64,000 nucleotides of DNA from Polaribacter sp. (GCA_028343155.1 JAOLXX010000007.1:1-64000), one strand, 5' to 3'; counted from the first letter of the stretch, positions 45,257 to 54,910 are shown. Numbers and translations are program-made. Notes: generated from the sequence alone by a model not told the origin.

Positions 45257-47440
45257 CTAGTTTGCTACTTCATTTATAAATTTAATTCGCATTAAACGCA
45301 ACTCTTCTTCATCATAATCTCCATCAAACTCCTCTAAAGCTAGCTCAATATCGTCTGATTCTGCATCCATAAAGTAGTCATAAATTTCTTCTTGTTGGTC
45401 TTCGTCTAATAAATCATCTAGAGAATAGTTAATATTTAGCTTTGTGCCTGAGAAAATAATAGTTTCCATTTCTTTAACTAATCTACTCATTTCTAATCCT
45501 TTAGATTTAGCAATGTCAATTAAAGGTAATTTTTTATCTGTATTCTGAATTATAAATAGCTTTAATCCAGAATTTATACCAGTACTTTTTACAATTAAAT
45601 CATCGGGTCTTAGAATATCATTATCTGCGACATAATCAGAAATTAACTTCGTAAATTCCTTTCCAAACTTCCTTGCTTTTCCTTCTCCTACTCCATGAAC
45701 CGTAGAAAGTTCTGCTAATGTTATAGGGTATTTCAATGCCATATCATCTAATGAGGGATCCTGAAAAACAGCAAAAGGAGGAACCCCATGATTGGATGCA
45801 ACTCTTTTACGTAAATCTCTTAATATTTTTACAAGTTTTTCATCAGCAACTCCCCTGGAAGATTTAGAATTTGTTATGATAGAATTATCATCCCCTTCAT
45901 CATAAGAATGATCTTCTGTCATCATAAAAGAAGTCGGTTTAAGCAGATACTTAGCTCCTTTTTCTGTCAATTTAACAACTCCATATTGTTCAATTTCTTT
46001 TTTTATGAGGCTGAATACTAAAATCTGCCTTATCAATGCCATCCAGTAAAGAGAAGATTTTTCTTTTCCACTGCCAAAAAAAGGTTGTAAATGTGTTTTG
46101 TGAGAAGTTAGTAATGCATTCTCTTTTCCTACAATCGTATTCACAATTTCTTTTGCTTTATACTTTTGTAAGGTGTCTTTTATCACATTTAATATGAGTT
46201 TTACATCTTCTTTAGCCTCGTGTTTTTTCTTAGGATTTCTAGAATTATCATCCATATCTGCACCATCTCCAGTTTCAGCATCAAATTCTTCACCAAAATA
46301 ATGCAACAAATATTTTCGTCTGTTCATCGAAGTTTCAGCATAACCAACCACTTCTTGTAATAGTGCATGACCAATTTCTTGTTCTGCTAACGGCTTGCTC
46401 GCCATAAACTTCTCTAACTTCTCGATATCTTTATACGCATAAAAAGCCAAACAATAACCTTCTCCATCATCACGTCCTGCTCTCCCTGTTTCTTGATAAT
46501 AACTTTCTAAACTTTTTGGAATATCATGATGAATTACAAAACGAACATCTGGCTTATCGATTCCCATTCCAAAAGCAATCGTAGCAACCACTACATCGCA
46601 ATTTTCCATTAAAAACATATCCTGATGTTTTACCCGAGTTTTTGCATCTAAACCTGCATGATAAGGAACAGCTTTGATTCCATTTACTTGTAAAACCTGA
46701 GCAACTTGTTCTACTTTTTTACGGCTCAGACAGTAAATAATTCCAGACTTACCCATTCTTTGTTTTACAAAACGAATAATATCTTTTTCTACTTCATCTG
46801 TTTTAGGTCTTACTTCGTAAAATAAATTAGGCCTATTAAAAGAAGCTTTAAACCTGTTAGCTTCTGGAATCCCAAGGGTCTTTAAAATATCTTCCTGTAC
46901 TTTTTCTGTGGCTGTAGCTGTCAAACAAATAACAGGTACATTATCTATCGCCTTAATAATGTGTTTTAAATTTCTGTACTCGGGTCTAAAATCATGCCCC
47001 CATTCAGAAATACAATGCGCTTCATCAATAGCCACAAAAGAAATTTTCTGGGTCCTTAAAAAAACAACATGCTCCTCTTTTACCAAAGATTCTGGTGCTA
47101 CATACAAGAGTTTTGTAATACCACTATTAATATCTTCTTTAACTTGATTTATTTCTGTCTTATTTAAAGAAGAATTCAATACGTGAGCAACCCCATTATG
47201 TTCAGAAATACCTCTAATTGCATCTACTTGGTTTTTCATCAAAGCTATTAACGGGGAAACCACAATTGCAGTTCCTTCTGCCATCAAAGCAGGCAATTGA
47301 TAACAGAGAGACTTCCCTCCACCGGTGGGCATTATTACAAAAGTATTATTATTGGCAACAATACTATTAATCACTTGCTCTTGCAATCCTTTAAACTTAG
47401 TGAAACCAAAGAATTTTTTAAGGGGGGTATATAAATTCAT
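45257..47440 (-). CDS. recQ: ATP-dependent DNA helicase RecQ
   Basis: 3'-5' helicase for recombination and fork repair. The 727-residue product has the Q region FGFTKFKGLQEQVI, Walker A PTGGGKSLCYQLPAL, DEAH in AIDEAHCISEWGHDFRPEY, TATATEKV, AFGMGIDKPDVRFVIH, ETGRAGRD, a RecQ-Ct region, and an HRDC domain near residues 530-605. After HRDC come about 120 residues with an acidic end, longer than E. coli RecQ (609 residues). The zinc-binding cysteines usual after the helicase core are not evident (the region reads TSMNRRKYLLHYFGEEF). Divergent from kdsD. Confidence 0.95.
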   Translation of the reverse strand: MNLYTPLKKFFGFTKFKGLQEQVINSIVANNNTFVIMPTGGGKSLCYQLPALMAEGTAIVVSPLIALMKNQVDAIRGISEHNGVAHVLNSSLNKTEINQVKEDINSGITKLLYVAPESLVKEEHVVFLRTQKISFVAIDEAHCISEWGHDFRPEYRNLKHIIKAIDNVPVICLTATATEKVQEDILKTLGIPEANRFKASFNRPNLFYEVRPKTDEVEKDIIRFVKQRMGKSGIIYCLSRKKVEQVAQVLQVNGIKAVPYHAGLDAKTRVKHQDMFLMENCDVVVATIAFGMGIDKPDVRFVIHHDIPKSLESYYQETGRAGRDDGEGYCLAFYAYKDIEKLEKFMASKPLAEQEIGHALLQEVVGYAETSMNRRKYLLHYFGEEFDAETGDGADMDDNSRNPKKKHEAKEDVKLILNVIKDTLQKYKAKEIVNTIVGKENALLTSHKTHLQPFFGSGKEKSSLYWMALIRQILVFSLIKKEIEQYGVVKLTEKGAKYLLKPTSFMMTEDHSYDEGDDNSIITNSKSSRGVADEKLVKILRDLRKRVASNHGVPPFAVFQDPSLDDMALKYPITLAELSTVHGVGEGKARKFGKEFTKLISDYVADNDILRPDDLIVKSTGINSGLKLFIIQNTDKKLPLIDIAKSKGLEMSRLVKEMETIIFSGTKLNINYSLDDLLDEDQQEEIYDYFMDAESDDIELALEEFDGDYDEEELRLMRIKFINEVAN

Positions 47441-47490
47441 TTAAGTAAATATTCGTTTTAATTTTTATTCTCAGCTCACAAACCTTCTAT

Positions 47491-47525
47491 TAAATTTGCT
47501 CTAACTATTATTTGTAGTAAATTTG
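47491..47525 (+). promoter_or_regulatory. Two TAAATTTG boxes upstream of kdsD
   Basis: Identical -7 boxes TAAATTTG lie at 47491-47498 and 47518-47525, 27 bases apart, both reading towards kdsD. The second predicts a leader of about 50 bases. They may be alternative transcription starts for kdsD-tatC-lptB. Confidence 0.5.
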
Positions 47526-47580
47526 CTTGTTTCTTAATCTAAGATATAACTTTTTTTTATTCTGATAAAATACCAAACTA

Positions 47581-48549
47581 TTGAAAAAGATAACCACAAT
47601 TATAAATACCGCAAAAGAAACTATTTTAACAGAAAGTAATGCTATTGCTAATTTAGCTAAATTAATTGATGTTAGCTTTGAAGAAGCGGTTAAATTTATT
47701 TTTAATTCTAATGGAAGAGTAATAGTAACCGGTATTGGTAAAAGTGCAAATATTGCCACTAAGATTGTAGCAACCTTTAACTCTACTGGTACACCTGCTA
47801 TTTTTATGCATGCAGCGGATGCTATCCATGGAGATTTAGGAAATGTTCAAAAAGACGATGTCGTCATATGCATTTCTAAAAGCGGAAACACTCCGGAAAT
47901 TAAAGTTTTAGTTCCATTAATTAAAAATTATGGAAACAAAATAGTAGCAATTACAGGAAATATTGACTCTTATTTAGGAGAACATGCCGATTTTACCTTA
48001 AATACGTATGTTGAAAAAGAAGCTTGTCCTAATAACTTAGCGCCTACAACAAGTACAACAGCACAATTAGTTATAGGAGATGCTTTGGCTGTTTGCTTAT
48101 TAGATTTGAGAGGTTTCACAAGCAAAGATTTTGCAAAATATCATCCAGGTGGTGCTCTTGGGAAGCGTTTGTACTTAAGAGTTGCTGATTTGGTTGAAAA
48201 CAATCAAGTTCCGAAAGTAAATGAAACAGACAGTATCGCTCAAGTAATTGTTGAAATTTCTGAAAAAAGGTTAGGAGTAACAGCAGTTATGAAAAACAAT
48301 AAGTTGTCAGGTATTATTACGGACGGTGATATTAGGAGGATGCTTACTAAAACTGCAGAGATTTCTCAATTCAAAGCAAGAGATATTATGGGCAAAAGCC
48401 CTAAGACAATCATTGAAGATGCTATGGCAATAGATGCTTTAAACACTATGGAAAACAACAGCATTACACAAATGTTGGTTGTTGATCATGAAAATAATTA
48501 TATGGGAGTAGTGCATTTACACGACTTAATAAAGGAAGGAATATTTTAA
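47581..48549 (+). CDS. kdsD: Arabinose-5-phosphate isomerase (KpsF/GutQ family)
   Basis: Makes D-arabinose 5-phosphate from ribulose 5-phosphate, the first step towards Kdo of lipopolysaccharide. The 322-residue product has an N-terminal SIS domain (RVIVTGIGKSANIATKIVATFNSTG, HGDLG, CISKSGNTPEI, PTTSTTAQLVIGDAL, KYHPGGALGK) and two CBS domains (about 205-260 and 270-322). The start is TTG. Its stop overlaps the tatC ATG by one base, so these are coupled; lptB further down also serves lipopolysaccharide. Confidence 0.94.
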   Translation: MKKITTIINTAKETILTESNAIANLAKLIDVSFEEAVKFIFNSNGRVIVTGIGKSANIATKIVATFNSTGTPAIFMHAADAIHGDLGNVQKDDVVICISKSGNTPEIKVLVPLIKNYGNKIVAITGNIDSYLGEHADFTLNTYVEKEACPNNLAPTTSTTAQLVIGDALAVCLLDLRGFTSKDFAKYHPGGALGKRLYLRVADLVENNQVPKVNETDSIAQVIVEISEKRLGVTAVMKNNKLSGIITDGDIRRMLTKTAEISQFKARDIMGKSPKTIIEDAMAIDALNTMENNSITQMLVVDHENNYMGVVHLHDLIKEGIF

Positions 48550-49358
48550 TGGCTGAAAAACAAAAAGAGATGTCCTTTTTAAGTCATCTAGAGGAATTAA
48601 GATGGCATTTAGTTAGAAGTGCTGCTACGATTTTCATTATTGGAATTGTATTATTTGTATTTCAAAAAGAAGTCTATGAAAGCTTTTTATTAGCACACAG
48701 AAAGCCAGATTTCATAACCTATCAACTCTTTTGTGATTTTTTCACCTTTATTGGTTTTAACAGTAGTTTCTGTGATGTTGCTTTTACAGATAATTTAATT
48801 AGCTTAAAGCCAACACAACAATTAATGAATTCTATTTGGTCTTCATTAATATTGGGTATTATTTTGTCATTCCCCTATATTTTATGGGAAATTTGGAGAT
48901 TTATTGCTCCTGGATTAACTAAAAATGAAATAAAAAAATCAAGAGGTTTTATCTTTGTAGCTTCTTTCTTATTTTTCTGTGGAATCGCTTTTAGTTTTTA
49001 TGTAATTGCGCCAATCTCTATCCATTTCTTGTACAATTATCAAATTACAGATTTAATTGAGAATAGTTTTACGATGGATTCTCACATAGGACTAGTAACA
49101 AACATGTTGCTAGGAGTTTCAATTTTATTTGAATTACCTGTTTTGGTTTTCTTTTTAACAAAAATAGGCTTGGTAACTCCAGATTTTTTAAAAAAATACA
49201 GGAAACACGCATTAGTACTTGTCTTGATTATAGCAGCTATTATTACGCCACCAGATATTGCGAGCCAAATAATTGTAGCAATTCCTATTCTTTTCTTATA
49301 TGAAATAAGTATTAAAGTTTCAAAAATTGTAATAAAAAAACAACAAAAAAACGAATAA
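48549..49358 (+). CDS. tatC: Sec-independent protein translocase subunit TatC
   Basis: Core of the twin-arginine export system for folded proteins. The 269-residue protein has six spans and the TatC marks: MSFLSHLEELRWHLVRSA at the N-terminus (signal-binding Glu), FIAPGLTKNEIKKSRGF, and FELPVLVFFLTKIGLV. The periplasmic first loop is longer than in E. coli TatC and includes two Cys (FFTFIGFNSSFCDV region). No tatA is adjacent. Coupled to kdsD by a one-base overlap. Confidence 0.95.
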   Translation: MAEKQKEMSFLSHLEELRWHLVRSAATIFIIGIVLFVFQKEVYESFLLAHRKPDFITYQLFCDFFTFIGFNSSFCDVAFTDNLISLKPTQQLMNSIWSSLILGIILSFPYILWEIWRFIAPGLTKNEIKKSRGFIFVASFLFFCGIAFSFYVIAPISIHFLYNYQITDLIENSFTMDSHIGLVTNMLLGVSILFELPVLVFFLTKIGLVTPDFLKKYRKHALVLVLIIAAIITPPDIASQIIVAIPILFLYEISIKVSKIVIKKQQKNE

Positions 49359-49464
49359 ATTGTAAAGAGGCACCCCAATTTAAAGCATTAAAAAATAAGT
49401 TATTGATTACTTTTAAATAAAAATATACGATTCCATATTTATACAATTACACATATTAAGAAAT

Positions 49465-50199
49465 ATGATTTTAAGAGCAGAAAACATTCAAAAAATATAC
49501 GGTAGCAGAAAGGTAGTACAGGGAATATCACTGGAAGTAAAGCAAGGTGAAATTATCGGGCTTTTAGGTCCAAATGGAGCTGGAAAAACCACATCTTTCT
49601 ATATGATTGTTGGTATGGTAAAACCAAATGCTGGTAAAATTTTCTTAAATGATGAAGAAATCACTAACGATGCAATGTACAAACGTGCAGAAAAAGGGAT
49701 TGGTTATTTAGCACAAGAAGCCTCTATTTTTAGGAAACTGTCTGTTGAAGACAATATCATGTCCGTTTTGCAGTTTACCGACTTATCAAAAAAAGAACAA
49801 AAAATTAAATTAGAATCTTTAATTGAAGAGTTTAATATTGGTCATGTTCGTAAGAACAGAGGAGATTTATTATCAGGTGGAGAAAGACGAAGAACTGAAA
49901 TTGCGCGTTGTTTAGCCTCTGACCCAAACTTTATATTACTAGATGAACCTTTTGCTGGTGTAGATCCTATTGCTGTAGAAGACATACAAAGTATTGTTGC
50001 ACAATTAAAAAATAAAAATATCGGTATTTTAATTACAGATCATGATGTGCAAGCAACTTTAGCGATTACAGATAGAACATATTTAATGTACAATGGAGGT
50101 ATTTTAAAAGAGGGAAGTCCTGAAGAATTAGCTGCAGATGAAATGGTCCGTAAAGTATACTTAGGAAAAGATTTTGAATTGAAAAAGAAGAAATTTTAA
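49465..50199 (+). CDS. lptB: Lipopolysaccharide export ABC transporter ATPase
   Basis: ATPase that drives the Lpt bridge together with LptF and LptG. The 244-residue product shows Walker A GPNGAGKTTSFYMIVG, the LptB-typical YLAQEASIFRKLSVEDN (Q-loop and coupling region), signature LSGGERRRTEIARCL, Walker B FILLDEPFAGVDP and ITDHDVQATL. The rest of the machinery is not adjacent apart from the OstA-like gene elsewhere in the window. Convergent with pssA; the two stops share TTAA. Confidence 0.96.
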   Translation: MILRAENIQKIYGSRKVVQGISLEVKQGEIIGLLGPNGAGKTTSFYMIVGMVKPNAGKIFLNDEEITNDAMYKRAEKGIGYLAQEASIFRKLSVEDNIMSVLQFTDLSKKEQKIKLESLIEEFNIGHVRKNRGDLLSGGERRRTEIARCLASDPNFILLDEPFAGVDPIAVEDIQSIVAQLKNKNIGILITDHDVQATLAITDRTYLMYNGGILKEGSPEELAADEMVRKVYLGKDFELKKKKF

Positions 50200-50921
50200 C
50201 TTGCTGATTTTTTGCGAGTATTACGAATTAACGATAAAAAAACATACAGAAGGATTATTAGTGGGACAGAAACATACTCCAAAAAAACAAGCATCCCTGT
50301 AGAAAGTACCAAAAAAAAATACTTCATTAAATTATTTTTTAACGAGTAGGTTTTAAACTTTAAAGAAAACAAAGAAATTTCTGCATTCATTAAATAGGTT
50401 AATAATAAAGTTATCGCTATTAAAAAATAATTATTGGCAATTAGATTTTGTACAAATTCAATCGTTGAATATTCTTGGATTAAAGGCAAAGAAATCACGA
50501 ACAAGCTCATCGCTGGCGTTGGCATCCCAATAAATGAATCGGTTTGTCTTGTATCTATGTTAAATTTAGCCAATCTGTAACCAGCTCCCAACGTTAAAAA
50601 TAAGCCTAAAAAAGGAAGATAATTTACAGTATTTGTAGCAACTACGTTTGAGTTGTTTTCAATAAATAATTGATAAACAATGATTCCAGGAACAACACCA
50701 CTAGTGACCATATCTGCCAAAGAATCTAATTGTTTTCCTAATTCTCCTGAAACATTTAATAAACGTGCTGCAAATCCATCAAAAAAATCAAATGCTATGC
50801 CAATTACCACAAATAAGCCTGCGGAAGAAAAATCACCCTGCACAGCAAAAATAGTAGCAACAGTGCCACAAAAAAGATTGCCAAGCGTTAATAAATTGGG
50901 AATGTATCTTTTTAAAGTCAT
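50196..50921 (-). CDS. pssA: CDP-diacylglycerol-serine O-phosphatidyltransferase
   Basis: Makes phosphatidylserine, precursor of phosphatidylethanolamine, in the inner membrane. The 241-residue protein has about seven to eight spans and the CDP-alcohol transferase motif D-G-x2-A-R-x8-G-x3-D-x3-D, seen as FDGFAARLLNVSG followed by LGKQLDSLADMVTSG. The N-terminus is MTLKRYIPNLLTLGNLFCG. No decarboxylase gene (psd) is adjacent. Its stop codon overlaps that of lptB on the other strand by 3 bases. Confidence 0.94.
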   Translation of the reverse strand: MTLKRYIPNLLTLGNLFCGTVATIFAVQGDFSSAGLFVVIGIAFDFFDGFAARLLNVSGELGKQLDSLADMVTSGVVPGIIVYQLFIENNSNVVATNTVNYLPFLGLFLTLGAGYRLAKFNIDTRQTDSFIGMPTPAMSLFVISLPLIQEYSTIEFVQNLIANNYFLIAITLLLTYLMNAEISLFSLKFKTYSLKNNLMKYFFLVLSTGMLVFLEYVSVPLIILLYVFLSLIRNTRKKSAS

Positions 50922-51085
50922 TATTTATTAAATTATAAAGCTAAAATATGAAATCAAATTTGGTGGTTTGCGTAATTCCTTCTTTTTTTTTCATATTTGT
51001 AGGAAATAGTAAAATCCTTGTATTTATAGTAAATTCATGAATTTCATTTTTTTATTCGTTTTAATTTAGAACTTTTAACAAACAA

Positions 51086-52069
51086 ATGCCCGTATTTAAA
51101 TCATACTTCTCGCCAACTTTACCTTTCAGAAATGGTCATTTCAACACCCTATACCGAACACTTTTCATGAGAAATGCATGTAGTTATTTACGTAAAAGAA
51201 TTCCTACTTGGGATCATGATTTTATAGATTTAGATTTCTCTTTAGTAGGATCTAAAAACTTGGTATTATTAATTCATGGTTTAGAAGGAAGTTCGGCATC
51301 TAGTTATATGACATCAACTTCTAAACATCTAAATTCCGTGGGTTTAGATACTGTTTGCTTCAACTTAAGAGGTTGTTCTGGTGATGATAATTTACTTTTA
51401 GGAACCTATCACAGTGGAAAAACAGAAGATGTAGATTTTGTCGTAAATCATCTTTCACAAAAAGAGGAATACGAAAATATTTTAATTATTGGTTTTAGTT
51501 TAGGAGGAAATTTAACCCTAAAATATTTAGGGGAACAGTCAGAAAATATATCATCAAAAATAAAAGGAGGCATTGCTATTTCTGTTCCTATTGATATTAC
51601 TTCCGCAGAAAAAGAAATGGATAAGTTAAAAAATAAATTATATATAGAATTGTTTTTTAAAACAATGAAAAAAAAACTATTAGAAAAGGCGCATAAATTT
51701 CCTGAATACAAGTTAGACAAAGACAAGTTGTTTAAAGCGACAAAATTAAAACACTTAGAGCAGCTCTATACAGTTCCTGTTTTTGGTTTTGAAAGTCCAG
51801 AAGATTATTGGTTAAAAGCAAGTTCTAAACCATATTTATCAAAAATTCGAAAACCAACCCTACTTATAAACGCAAAAGACGACTCCTTTTTGTCAGCAGC
51901 ATGCTTTCCTTTTGAAGAAGCACAGAATTCTGATGATTTCTTTTTTGAAAGCCCAGATTTTGGTGGTCATGTTGGATTTATAACCTCCTTAAAGCCATCG
52001 GAAAACACTTGGTTGGAAGATCGAATTGAACGGTTTATCAGAGAAAATATTCAAATTAATTTATTGTAA
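51086..52069 (+). CDS. YheT-family alpha/beta hydrolase
   Basis: A 327-residue hydrolase of the YheT/EMB8 group: FRNGHFNTLYRTLF at the N-terminus is a hallmark, then LVLLIHGLEGSSASSYM, the nucleophile elbow IGFSLGGNLTLKYLG, an Asp in LINAKDDSFLSAACFP and the catalytic His in DFGGHVGFIT. Cytoplasmic, no signal peptide. Substrate unknown; family members act on lipid or small-ester substrates. Single gene. Confidence 0.9.
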   Translation: MPVFKSYFSPTLPFRNGHFNTLYRTLFMRNACSYLRKRIPTWDHDFIDLDFSLVGSKNLVLLIHGLEGSSASSYMTSTSKHLNSVGLDTVCFNLRGCSGDDNLLLGTYHSGKTEDVDFVVNHLSQKEEYENILIIGFSLGGNLTLKYLGEQSENISSKIKGGIAISVPIDITSAEKEMDKLKNKLYIELFFKTMKKKLLEKAHKFPEYKLDKDKLFKATKLKHLEQLYTVPVFGFESPEDYWLKASSKPYLSKIRKPTLLINAKDDSFLSAACFPFEEAQNSDDFFFESPDFGGHVGFITSLKPSENTWLEDRIERFIRENIQINLL

Positions 52070-52140
52070 ACAATATCTTTAAAAAACTACAGTTATTTTA
52101 CTATGTTTATAGATATTTGTTATTGATAATTATAAAAGCT

Positions 52141-53220
52141 TTGAAACACAAAATAGTATTTTTAATAGCGCTAATTCCTTTCTTTTTATCTGCACAAGCA
52201 TTTAGAAGTTATTCCAATGAGTTTTTAAATATTGGGGTGGATGCAGCAGGTTTAGGAATGAGTAAAAGTGTTGTTGCCTCCACAAACGATGTAAACTCAA
52301 TTTACTGGAATCCAGCAGGTTTGGTTGGCATCGAAGATTATCAAGGTTCCTTGATGCATGCTTCTTACTTTGCAGGAATTGCAAGTTACAATCATGCCAG
52401 TTTTGCCAAACCAATAGACAAAAATAGCGCGATTGGAATTTCAATTATTCGTTTTGGTGTAGATGACATTCTCAATACAACAGAATTAATAGATCGTAAT
52501 GGAAATATTGATTATAACAGGATCCGTCTTTTCTCTTCAGTAGACTATGCTTTTAACATTGCGTATGCTAGGAATTTACTTTTTAAGGATGTAAAGTTTG
52601 GTGTGAATGCTAAGATTGTTAGAAGAATTATTGGTGATTTTGCTTCCTCCTGGGGGTTTGGGTTTGATGCAGGAATTCAATTTGAACGTAATTCTTGGAA
52701 ATTTGGTTTAATGGCAAGAGATATTACAACTACTTTTAATAGTTGGGCTATTAATGAAGAAACCTTTAACAAAATTAAAGATGCCATCACTTTATTGCCT
52801 GGACAAAATCAAGAATTACCTGAAACAACAGAAATCACAAAACCTAAGCTACAATTAGGAGTTGCAAAAAATTGGAGAATAGGCCGTCTTTTCAACTTAC
52901 TTACAGAAGTAAATGCAACTATGCGTTTTACCAAAACAAATGATCTGTTTTCTTCGGATGTAGTGAGCGTAGACCCAGCAATAGGTTTTCAATTAGATTT
53001 TGATGCACTCGTTTATCTAAGAACTGGTGTTGGAAACTTTCAATATATCACAGAATTTGACAACTCAAAATCACTCTCTTTACAACCTAATTTTGGAGTT
53101 GGATTCAAATACAATGGAATTCAAATTGATTATGCTTTAACAAATATTGGCAGTGTTGGCAATGCATTATTTTCAAATATTTTTTCAATTACTGTAGATT
53201 ATAGTTTTTTTAGACCTTAA
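52141..53220 (+). CDS. PorV/PorQ family outer-membrane protein (type IX secretion-related)
   Basis: A 359-residue beta-barrel protein with a signal peptide (MKHKIVFLIALIPFFLSAQA). It has the family start FLNIGVDAAGLGMSKSVVAS followed by NDVNSIYWNPAGLV, the mark of FadL-like PorV/PorQ proteins, then barrel strands to a final aromatic strand ending FFRP. PorV shuttles type IX cargo at the surface; paralogues of this kind are common in flavobacteria, so a role in type IX secretion is likely but not proven. A TTG at 52141 is chosen as start because it gives a normal signal peptide; the frame is open to 52117. The DUF4105 gene follows after 5 bases. Confidence 0.82.
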   Translation: MKHKIVFLIALIPFFLSAQAFRSYSNEFLNIGVDAAGLGMSKSVVASTNDVNSIYWNPAGLVGIEDYQGSLMHASYFAGIASYNHASFAKPIDKNSAIGISIIRFGVDDILNTTELIDRNGNIDYNRIRLFSSVDYAFNIAYARNLLFKDVKFGVNAKIVRRIIGDFASSWGFGFDAGIQFERNSWKFGLMARDITTTFNSWAINEETFNKIKDAITLLPGQNQELPETTEITKPKLQLGVAKNWRIGRLFNLLTEVNATMRFTKTNDLFSSDVVSVDPAIGFQLDFDALVYLRTGVGNFQYITEFDNSKSLSLQPNFGVGFKYNGIQIDYALTNIGSVGNALFSNIFSITVDYSFFRP

Positions 53221-53225
53221 CTTTT

Positions 53226-54401
53226 ATGCAAAAAAAATACTTCCTTTTATTATTCCTTCTTGTTACTTTTTTTCCTTTAAAAGCTCAACTTCAACTTTCT
53301 TTAGATGCAGAAGTAAGTATTATTACTGTAGGTCCTGGAAAAGAATTATATGAAGCCTTTGGGCACTCTGCGATACGAATTAATGATCCTATTTTAAATT
53401 TTGACATAATTTACAACTATGGAATATTTGATTTTAATCAGCCCAACTTTTATACAAATTTTGCAAAAGGAAACATGATTTATTCTTTAGCAAGCTATGA
53501 ATTCAAGTATTTTTTAGCAAGCTACAAAAAAGACAAACGCTGGGTAAAACAACAAGTTTTAAACTTAACACAAGAAGAAAAACAAGCCTATTTTATTTTT
53601 TTAGAGAATAATACGCTACCAAAAAATACAAATTATCAATATGATCCTTATTTTAACAATTGCGCTACAAAACTAAGAGATATTACTAAATCTATTTTAA
53701 AAAATAAAGTTATTTTTATTGATGATCATTTAGAAAAAAAACAGTCATTTAGACAATTAACCAACAACGAAATTCATTGGAATTCTTGGGGAACTTTTGG
53801 CTTAAATCTGGTTGCAGGTGTAAAATTAGATGAGAATGCGACTTCAGAGGAATATATGTACTTACCTGATTATGTATATCGTTCATTCAAAAATGGGCTC
53901 CTTTTTATTAAAAATCAACCTGAAAAATTAGTAAAAAGAGAGGATGTACTTTTAAATTTTGAAGAAAAACAACCTATAGTTACTAATTTTAGTCCTTTTT
54001 TAATATTCAACTTACTCGCACTTTGGGGAATATTTATTACATACAAAGATGTTAAAAACAAAAAAAGAACAAAGTATTTAGATTTCATCTTGCTTTTTAC
54101 AACAGGAATTCTTGGGTGTATTTTATGCTTTCTTTGGTTTTTCTCAAGTCATACTACAGCACCAAATAATTTTAATTGTTTGTGGGCTTTTGCTCCCAAC
54201 TTAATCGTTGCATTTTTAATATTGAAAACTAAGCAACAACAATGGTTGACCTATTATTATCAACTTTTAGTTTTCCTCCTTCTTAGTATTCCAATTCTTT
54301 GGTTTATAGAAGTGCAAGCATTCACCATAACAACAATACCAATATTGATTTTACTTTTTGCGAGGTATTTGTTTTTATCAAAAAAAGGATTGTTTTTGTA
54401 A
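53226..54401 (+). CDS. DUF4105 domain-containing membrane protein
   Basis: A 391-residue protein: signal peptide (about 1-20), a periplasmic DUF4105 domain with ITVGPGKELYEAFGHSAIRI, YNYGIFDFNQPNFYTNFAKG and YFNNCATKLRDI, and four to five C-terminal membrane spans from about residue 255. The conserved His in FGHSAIRI and the Cys in NNCATK recall NlpC/P60-like or LRAT-like peptidase sites, so a hydrolase role is possible, but function is unknown. It follows the PorV/PorQ-type gene after 5 bases and is likely in one operon with it. Confidence 0.82.
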   Translation: MQKKYFLLLFLLVTFFPLKAQLQLSLDAEVSIITVGPGKELYEAFGHSAIRINDPILNFDIIYNYGIFDFNQPNFYTNFAKGNMIYSLASYEFKYFLASYKKDKRWVKQQVLNLTQEEKQAYFIFLENNTLPKNTNYQYDPYFNNCATKLRDITKSILKNKVIFIDDHLEKKQSFRQLTNNEIHWNSWGTFGLNLVAGVKLDENATSEEYMYLPDYVYRSFKNGLLFIKNQPEKLVKREDVLLNFEEKQPIVTNFSPFLIFNLLALWGIFITYKDVKNKKRTKYLDFILLFTTGILGCILCFLWFFSSHTTAPNNFNCLWAFAPNLIVAFLILKTKQQQWLTYYYQLLVFLLLSIPILWFIEVQAFTITTIPILILLFARYLFLSKKGLFL

Positions 54402-54496
54402 GAGGATTTCGTTGGCTGTAGGCAGTTTTCAGTGCACAGTTTTAAGTATTCATTTTTTTAGTAATATTCCTTTCGGCAAAACTTACAACTCTATAA

Positions 54497-54910
54497 CTAA
54501 AGAAAACTATGTATTGCCAATTCATAACCTTTTAAGCCAAAACCAAATAAAACACCTTTTGCTGCAGGCGCAATAAAACTTTGATGTCTGAATTCTTCAC
54601 GAGCATGCACATTAGAAATGTGTAATTCAACAACGGGAGTAGTGATTCCTTTTACAGCATCCCCAATACCAACAGAGGTATGCGTATAAGCCGCTGCGTT
54701 TAAGATAATACCATCATAATCAAAACCTACCTCATGTAATTTATCAATAATTTCTCCTTCAATGTTAGATTGAAAATAAGTCAGCTCTATCTGAGTAAAC
54801 TTCAATTGTAGTTGTTTGAAAAAATGGTCAAAAGTTGCTGAACCATAGATTTCTGGTTCTCTTTTTCCTAATAAATTTAAATTGGGGCCGTTTATAATAA
54901 TTAGTTTCAT
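54497..54910 (-). CDS. aroQ: Type II 3-dehydroquinate dehydratase
   Basis: Third step of the shikimate pathway, made by a dodecameric enzyme. The 137-residue product shows IINGPNLNLLGKREPEIYG with the catalytic Tyr, FQSNIEGEIID, GIILNAAAYTHTSVGI, the catalytic His stretch ELHISNVHAREEFRHQS and the closing KGVLFGFGLKGYELAI. The frame is open to 54985, but that would overlap xerD on the other strand; the conserved start is MKLIIINGPN at 54910. Its gene begins 42 bases from the divergent xerD start. Confidence 0.94.
   Translation of the reverse strand: MKLIIINGPNLNLLGKREPEIYGSATFDHFFKQLQLKFTQIELTYFQSNIEGEIIDKLHEVGFDYDGIILNAAAYTHTSVGIGDAVKGITTPVVELHISNVHAREEFRHQSFIAPAAKGVLFGFGLKGYELAIHSFL

Noticed and set aside
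54358-54576. A 72-codon plus-strand frame after the DUF4105 gene
   Set aside because: It overlaps the ends of DUF4105 and aroQ, and the stretch between is ordinary intergenic DNA with a loosely repeated GCAGTTTTCAGTG-like phrase.
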